From an uncultured Bacteriovorax sp. (lineage in GTDB: Bacteria; Bdellovibrionota; Bacteriovoracia; Bacteriovoracales; Bacteriovoracaceae): DNA of 6,504 bases. Each line of letters begins with the position of its first letter. Within the stretch, counting starts at the first letter, position 1. The notes under the pieces are model-generated. The model was not told the DNA's origin and made no database searches. It saw only the letters and a list, made by a program, of their open reading frames with translations. This document shows, piece after piece, positions 4,353 through 6,504 of this stretch. The position numbers were made by a program, and so were the translations under genes. The stretch covers positions 1 through 6,504 of the forward strand of contig CALUDF010000189.1 of assembly GCA_943914745.1 (NCBI GenBank), given 5' to 3'.

Positions 4353-5411
4353 TTATTGAATTGGCGCTTCAGGAACCGGAGGAGCTTCCGGCTTTTTATC
4401 GCGCCAGCTTCTTCCTTCGCGATTCTTAGGATTTTTCTGCCATTTATTAACTGCCGCCTGGTGAGCTTCATAAGATTCAGAGAAAATGTGCGTTCCATCG
4501 TTTTGACTCACGAAGTAGAGATACTTGTGCTGAGCGGGATTGAGCACGGCTTTAATTGATTCAATTCCAGGATTGGCAATAGGTCCTTTTGGCAGGGCCT
4601 TTAACGTATAAGTGTTATAGTCGGTCGGAGTGAGCAGATCCTTTCTCGTGATGTTTCCATTATAAGACTCATAAATTCCATAAATCGTCGTCGGGTCTGA
4701 TTGAAGTCTCATTTTAATTTTTAAACGATTGTGGAAAACTCCCGCAATAAGTGGTCTTTCGCTTTTATCACCTGTTTCTTTTTCTACCATAGAGGCCAGA
4801 GTGATAACATCTTCCTTGTCCATGCCGGCCAAATTGTAATTGATGTTTGCCGTTCGTCTGTTGAACTCTCTCACCATTGTTTTGATGACGTCTTCGGCTG
4901 GAAGATTTGGAGCAAAGTCGTATGTTTCAGGGTAGAGATACCCTTCAACTGTCGCGCCTTTTATCCCTAAACTTTGTACGAAGGCCGGACTTTTACAAAG
5001 CTCGACGAATTGCTCATAGGTCGTAATCGAGCGCTCTTCTAACATGCGGCCAATCTCGTACATGTTTTTTCCCTCGGGCACAGTGAAGTACATTGCCAGG
5101 GATTTCTCATTGATAAAAGTGTTATAGACATCCATCAAGTTTGATCCACTCTTAATTTGGTACTGTCCTGATTTAAATTTCGTCAGCACTCCTTTCCATT
5201 GGGAGTAGCGGTGAAAAAGTCTTGGTGAAGAAATAAGTTTTTCTTTGCCCAAGCGGCCATTGATTGAAGCAAAGCTTTCGCTTGGTTTGATGTAAAAGAA
5301 GGTATCTGGACCTTGGTATCTCCAAATGTAGGCAGAGTAATAGACTCTAAGTCCTACTAACAATAAGGCTAATAAGGGAGCACCAACGAGAAATAATAGA
5401 TTTTTTTTCAT
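4353..5411 (-). CDS. mltG: Endolytic murein transglycosylase MltG (YceG-like)
   Basis: MltG cleaves nascent glycan strands within the chain at the inner membrane and is thought to set strand length by releasing polymerised peptidoglycan. The 352-residue product has an N-terminal membrane anchor (about 5-24) and a LysM-like region (about 40-110). Its YceG catalytic domain carries the family landmarks VEGYLYPETY (155-164), LASMVEKETG (205-214) with the predicted catalytic Glu210, FHNRL (226-230), LQSDPTT (236-242) and IANPGIESIKAVLNP (278-292). The length is close to E. coli MltG (340). The C-terminal tail after 325 is Lys- and Pro-rich and probably disordered. In enterobacteria the gene sits with pabC and tmk; here it stands alone between unrelated genes. 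No clear Shine-Dalgarno sequence precedes the ATG. The first codons contain a run of eight A. It converges on the LRV-repeat gene with no intergenic base. Confidence 0.96.
   Translation of the reverse strand: MKKNLLFLVGAPLLALLLVGLRVYYSAYIWRYQGPDTFFYIKPSESFASINGRLGKEKLISSPRLFHRYSQWKGVLTKFKSGQYQIKSGSNLMDVYNTFINEKSLAMYFTVPEGKNMYEIGRMLEERSITTYEQFVELCKSPAFVQSLGIKGATVEGYLYPETYDFAPNLPAEDVIKTMVREFNRRTANINYNLAGMDKEDVITLASMVEKETGDKSERPLIAGVFHNRLKIKMRLQSDPTTIYGIYESYNGNITRKDLLTPTDYNTYTLKALPKGPIANPGIESIKAVLNPAQHKYLYFVSQNDGTHIFSESYEAHQAAVNKWQKNPKNREGRSWRDKKPEAPPVPEAPIQ
4376..4397 (+). terminator. Probable intrinsic terminator of the LRV-repeat gene, inside the mltG end
   Basis: CCGGA (4376-4380), a six-base loop, TCCGG (4387-4391) and then C and five T (4393-4397) form a short terminator-like hairpin on the plus strand. 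It lies 24 bases after the stop of the upstream gene. The same bases encode the Lys-Pro-Glu-Ala-Pro-Pro tail of MltG on the other strand. The stem is only five pairs, so efficiency may be modest. Confidence 0.45.
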
Positions 5412-5420
5412 AATATCTAG

Positions 5421-5449
5421 AGGTTAATGAAACTTCTTCGAGCTTACAA
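5421..5449 (-). promoter_or_regulatory. Possible promoter for mltG with a very short leader
   Basis: On the minus strand TTGTAA (5449-5444), a 17 bp spacer and TAACCT (5426-5421) predict +1 near 5414, three bases before the mltG ATG. The -10 is imperfect, but the very short leader would fit the absence of a ribosome binding site. Confidence 0.35.
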
Positions 5450-5471
5450 TGGAATGGTCATAAATTCCTAG

Positions 5472-5500
5472 TGTTGCGCATGTTCATTCGGGCATAAAAT
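5472..5500 (+). promoter_or_regulatory. Weak candidate promoter for the cysteine-rich secreted protein gene
   Basis: TAAAAT (5495-5500) is a fair -10, but the -35 region is poor: TGTTGC with 17 bp spacing, or TTGCGC with 15 bp. The predicted +1 near 5507 leaves a leader of about 11 nt that just includes GGAG (5508-5511). Confidence 0.28.
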
Positions 5501-5517
5501 CATGAATGGAGAAATGA

Positions 5518-6504
5518 ATGAAAATTATTTTTACTATAATGATGCTCTCAATAACCAATGTTTTTGCTCTGGTTCAATGCCCATCGAGTGTTCCTAAAAC
5601 TGGTGTTGAGGCTTATGCTCAAACGGCAGATGGATTAGCATGTGCGGCCACGAGAGAGCAGTATCGTTGTGGCAAAATGGAAGAAGAGCTAGAAGCATCG
5701 GAAAAATATAAAGTCATTAAGTGCGACAGTAAATCATTAGAAGCCAACAAGCTCTCTAACGTAAGTGTCACTGATTGTGTGTGGAATGGAATTAAAATGA
5801 GTGGTGAGCAATTAGCGGATCTCGCAAGCTTACCTGGAAAAATAGCCGAAGGCATCTCAAAGAGTTTTAACGATACGCAAATGTGCAATCAGAGTCTCGA
5901 GAAAAAGAGAGAGATCTTAAATGCCTTTAATGTGACGGTTGAGGACTCGCGCTTTAAGATAAGTGAGAGATTTTTAGGGCGTTGGCTAGAAGAGGCACCA
6001 TGCTCGGAAATTGAAAAACTACTTTCAAGTCGCTACCAAAATTATCAAAGTACATTGATGCGTGAAAGACAGGCTGCTCTTTTGACCGGCAAAAAACCTG
6101 TGCCAGTGAAATCAGAAAAAGATGGGCCGAATTTAATGGAGATGCTCAAGTCTGCTATGAAAGAAGCGGGAGCTGTTTATCAATGTTATACCCCAAAAGT
6201 GAAAGCTGAAATGATTTGTGCAGGGGTGACGTCGCTTTTGACCGACGCAGCCTTGGGTGGCGGAGTATTGATGGCCGCCAAAAAAATTAGTCTCATTGTG
6301 AAATCAAAAAAAGCATTGGGTAATATCGAGCGCGCAGTGGCCGCAGGAGAAAAAGCAGATTTAAAAGATGCCGGCCTTCTTCGCTCAAAAGACCGACTCA
6401 AAGGAGCGCAAGCTGTCTTAAAACGTGAACTCTCGGAAGCTGAGAAAAAAGCCGTTCTTGAGGCCCATGAAGTCGGGATTAAGGAAGGAAGAGGTTTTTA
6501 TACT
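5518..6504 (+). CDS. Cysteine-rich exported protein of unknown function, N-terminal part (cut by window edge)
   Basis: I translated 329 codons from ATG 5518 with no stop before the window ends. The start is fixed by an in-frame TGA at 5515-5517 immediately before the ATG, with GGAG (5508-5511) six bases upstream. Residues 1-17 (MKIIFTIMML, then SITNVFA) form a typical Sec signal peptide with cleavage expected after A17. The exported part has nine cysteines, at 21, 42, 51, 69, 87, 123, 162, 223 and 234, suggesting disulfides in the periplasm or outside. A glycine/alanine-rich hydrophobic stretch lies at about 232-262. A charged helical region (264-329) follows, including RELSEAEKKAVLEAHEVG (303-320). 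That last segment feels like a module I have seen at the C-terminus of secreted Bdellovibrionota proteins, but I cannot name the family. It diverges from mltG across 106 bp. No catalytic motif is visible. Confidence 0.85.
   Translation, partial: MKIIFTIMMLSITNVFALVQCPSSVPKTGVEAYAQTADGLACAATREQYRCGKMEEELEASEKYKVIKCDSKSLEANKLSNVSVTDCVWNGIKMSGEQLADLASLPGKIAEGISKSFNDTQMCNQSLEKKREILNAFNVTVEDSRFKISERFLGRWLEEAPCSEIEKLLSSRYQNYQSTLMRERQAALLTGKKPVPVKSEKDGPNLMEMLKSAMKEAGAVYQCYTPKVKAEMICAGVTSLLTDAALGGGVLMAAKKISLIVKSKKALGNIERAVAAGEKADLKDAGLLRSKDRLKGAQAVLKRELSEAEKKAVLEAHEVGIKEGRGFYT

Noticed and set aside
5401..5408. Run of eight A at codons 2-4 of mltG as a slippage site
   Set aside because: AAA-AAA-AAT lysine/asparagine codons after a start are common in AT-rich genomes, and MltG is a housekeeping enzyme.
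5502..5597. Short plus-strand frame of about 31 codons, and a three-codon MEK frame ending directly before ATG 5518
   Set aside because: The longer frame overlaps the signal-peptide codons in another phase and lacks its own ribosome binding site. The three-codon frame could couple translation, but nothing beyond adjacency supports it.
1..6504. CRISPR arrays, insertion sequences, tRNA or rRNA genes
   Set aside because: No regularly spaced repeats, transposase motifs, terminal inverted repeats or recognisable structural RNA sequences were seen on either strand.

Overview
The window looks like chromosomal DNA of a moderately AT-rich Gram-negative bacterium. An Lnt-type apolipoprotein N-acyltransferase, a lipobox-bearing small protein, an MltG-type murein transglycosylase and several Sec signal peptides all point to a double-membrane cell. 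Gene content and sequence style (a subtilase with a GTSQAT serine motif, a TraR/DksA protein ending in CxxH, lysine-rich secreted proteins of unknown function) remind me of the predatory Bdellovibrionota, perhaps Bacteriovoracia. That placement is an impression from memory; no marker gene here proves it.

Layout. Bases 1-937 (minus) hold the N-terminal 312 residues of Lnt, cut by the window edge. Divergent from it, 1001-1690 (plus) encodes a zinc-ribbon protein with a C-terminal membrane anchor. The 63 bp between them hold two overlapping sigma70-type promoters, each of which puts its predicted transcription start on the A of its own ATG. Bases 1668-2816 (minus) encode a secreted S8 subtilase whose 3' end overlaps the zinc-ribbon gene by 23 bp. 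A 304 bp divergent spacer follows, then a 76-residue putative lipoprotein at 3121-3351 (plus), a palindromic bidirectional terminator, and a TraR/DksA-family gene at 3449-3820 (minus). Bases 4062-4352 (plus) encode a small repeat protein of the LRV type. It meets mltG (4353-5411, minus) stop codon to stop codon with no gap. A cysteine-rich exported protein of unknown function starts at 5518 (plus) and runs off the window.

How the genes relate. Most products act in or on the cell envelope: Lnt completes lipoprotein acylation, MltG cuts nascent glycan strands, and the subtilase, the putative lipoprotein and the cysteine-rich protein appear exported. Genes alternate in strand, so the window has no clear multi-gene operon; control is mainly by divergent promoters and convergent ends.

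The most striking signal is in 2880-3060. The subtilase and the small lipoprotein are each preceded by a -24/-12 element, TGGCAAG-N4-TTGCT, matching the sigma54 consensus at 11 of 12 defined positions. The two elements face outward and lie about 50 nt upstream of their predicted transcript-to-start distance. This suggests that an enhancer-binding activator, not encoded here, switches on a secreted protease and a small lipoprotein together.
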